Assembly: GCA_913048145.1 (NCBI GenBank)
Contig: CAJWVP010000156.1
Location: 1 to 6,920 of the forward strand
From: an uncultured Rhodospirillaceae bacterium
GTDB lineage: Bacteria; Pseudomonadota; Alphaproteobacteria; Rhodospirillales; Casp-alpha2
Direction of reading: 5' to 3'
DNA: 6,920 bases
Positions 6,551 to 6,920 of the stretch are shown one piece after another. The notes below the pieces were generated by a model. The model did no database searches. It was not told the DNA's origin and was given only the letters and a program-made list of their open reading frames with translations. Position 1 is the stretch's first letter, and the number at the start of each line of letters is the position of its first letter. A program made the position numbers and the translations under genes.

Positions 6551-6560
6551 TGGCCGCGGC
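6538..6560. other. Probable chimeric junction, bacterial to eukaryote-like DNA
   Basis: To the left, the minus strand carries a plausible bacterial gene end. To the right, the plus strand enters EF3-like coding sequence abruptly at VLAAAMW (from 6547). The residues an EF3 ATPase should have just before this (LSGGQ-type signature followed by a lysine-rich link) are absent in the EF3-like frame: it reads a string of Arg and Pro codons and reaches a TGA at 6460-6462. A run of six C (6540-6545) lies at the break. The exact base cannot be fixed by eye. Confidence 0.65.
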
Positions 6561-6920
6561 GATGTGGACCAAGCCGCACGTCATCGCGCTGGACGAGCCC
6601 ACGAACTACCTGGACAACGAGACCCTCGCGGCGCTGACGGCGGCGCTGCGCGAGTTCAAGGGGGGCGTGTTGACGGTGTCGCACAACGCCGGCTTCGTCG
6701 CCGACCTGTGCACGGACTCTTGGCGCGTGTATCAGGGGAAGGTGACCTCCTCGGAGGAGGGTGGCGCCGCGGGCGCCGGCAAGCGGAGCGCCGCCGCGCG
6801 CAGGAAAGCGCGCGCGGACGAGAAGGAGGCGGCGAAGGCTTCGGACCTTTCACTAAAAAAAAAACAGGGCGACGACGACGACGAAAACGGCCGAGGCGGC
6901 GGCGCGATCTCGCCGGGCGG
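6547..6920 (+). CDS. Elongation factor 3-like ABC ATPase, C-terminal fragment
   Basis: Open to the right edge; 124 residues visible. It begins VLAAAMWTKPH, then Walker B plus D-loop in VIALDEPTNYLD (12-23) and the H-loop in GGVLTVSHN (39-47), followed by CTDSWRVYQGKV. This matches the end of the second ATPase domain of eukaryotic EF3, a ribosome-bound factor that clears E-site tRNA in fungi and many algae. DEPTNYLD and the preceding MWxxPH favour EF3 over bacterial ABC-F proteins, which usually have DEPTNHLD. After the domain comes a Gly/Ala stretch and a basic tail (KRSAAARRKARADEK), like the lysine-rich EF3 C-terminus. Walker A and the signature motif are missing because the sequence starts at the junction. 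G+C is about 71%, against about 58-65% in bacterial lines I counted. A GC-rich alga is my guess for the source. As it stands it is a fragment with no valid start. Confidence 0.72.
6855..6882 (+). repeat. A10 homopolymer followed by (GAC)4
   Basis: Ten A (6855-6864) and four GAC units (6871-6882) lie in the low-complexity tail of the EF3-like frame, encoding Lys-Lys-Lys and four Asp. The A-run is prone to replication or sequencing slippage, so the frame to its right is less secure. Confidence 0.6.

Noticed and set aside
6467..6631. A plus-strand frame starting ATG 6467 reads VAGQRAKG near 6506-6526, faintly like an ABC signature (SGGQRVK) upstream of the EF3-like part.
   Set aside because: It is in a different frame from the EF3-like sequence, at the wrong distance from MW (38 bases, not about 24), and runs into a stop at about 6630. 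The same bases read better as the bacterial minus-strand gene end.
6463..6853. Long minus-strand frames within the GC-rich right end.
   Set aside because: They are rich in Arg, Pro and Ser with no recognisable motifs, as expected for the shadow of a high-GC plus-strand gene.

Overview
The first ~6.5 kb looks like chromosome of an alphaproteobacterium, most like the Rhodospirillales. The pointers are the gene order DUF3576 lipoprotein - leuS - lptE - holA, the divergent thiamine-phosphate-synthase-like gene next to it, the YggS and YkuD-type genes, and a G+C content of about 58-65% in the lines I counted. These are housekeeping genes. I see no phage, IS, CRISPR, toxin-antitoxin or defence genes, and no RNA genes.

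Layout, left to right: holA (DNA polymerase III delta, minus strand, 3' part cut by the window edge); lptE (LPS-assembly lipoprotein, minus); leuS (leucyl-tRNA synthetase, minus, complete, overlapping lptE by 11 bases); a DUF3576 lipoprotein gene (minus); a ThiE/TenI-like gene (minus); yggS (PLP homeostasis protein, plus, diverging from the ThiE-like gene across 26 bases); an L,D-transpeptidase-fold (YkuD) gene (minus, overlapping the yggS 3' end by 20 bases); and the last ~33 codons of an unidentified minus-strand gene. The DUF3576-leuS-lptE-holA block reads as one operon. A sigma70-like promoter sits in the 104-base gap upstream of DUF3576. The operon joins translation, replication and outer-membrane biogenesis functions whose linkage is by position, not by pathway.

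At about position 6545 the sequence changes character. From about 6547 to the right edge the plus strand encodes the end of an ABC ATPase that resembles the C-terminal ATPase domain of fungal/algal elongation factor 3, followed by a basic low-complexity tail. G+C rises to about 71% (6601-6840). The EF3-like frame has no Walker A or signature motif upstream, and the bacterial minus-strand frame is cut at the same place. The simplest reading is a chimeric join of bacterial and eukaryotic DNA (assembly or library chimera). A real transfer is possible but less likely.

Apart from that join, the signals worth a second look are small: a perfect TGTGA-N6-TCACA palindrome over the leuS/lptE boundary, a nested inverted repeat over the DUF3576 stop codon, a tandem heptamer inside the promoter spacer, and a ThiE-like protein lacking the usual metal-binding aspartates. 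I found no convincing new multi-gene system.
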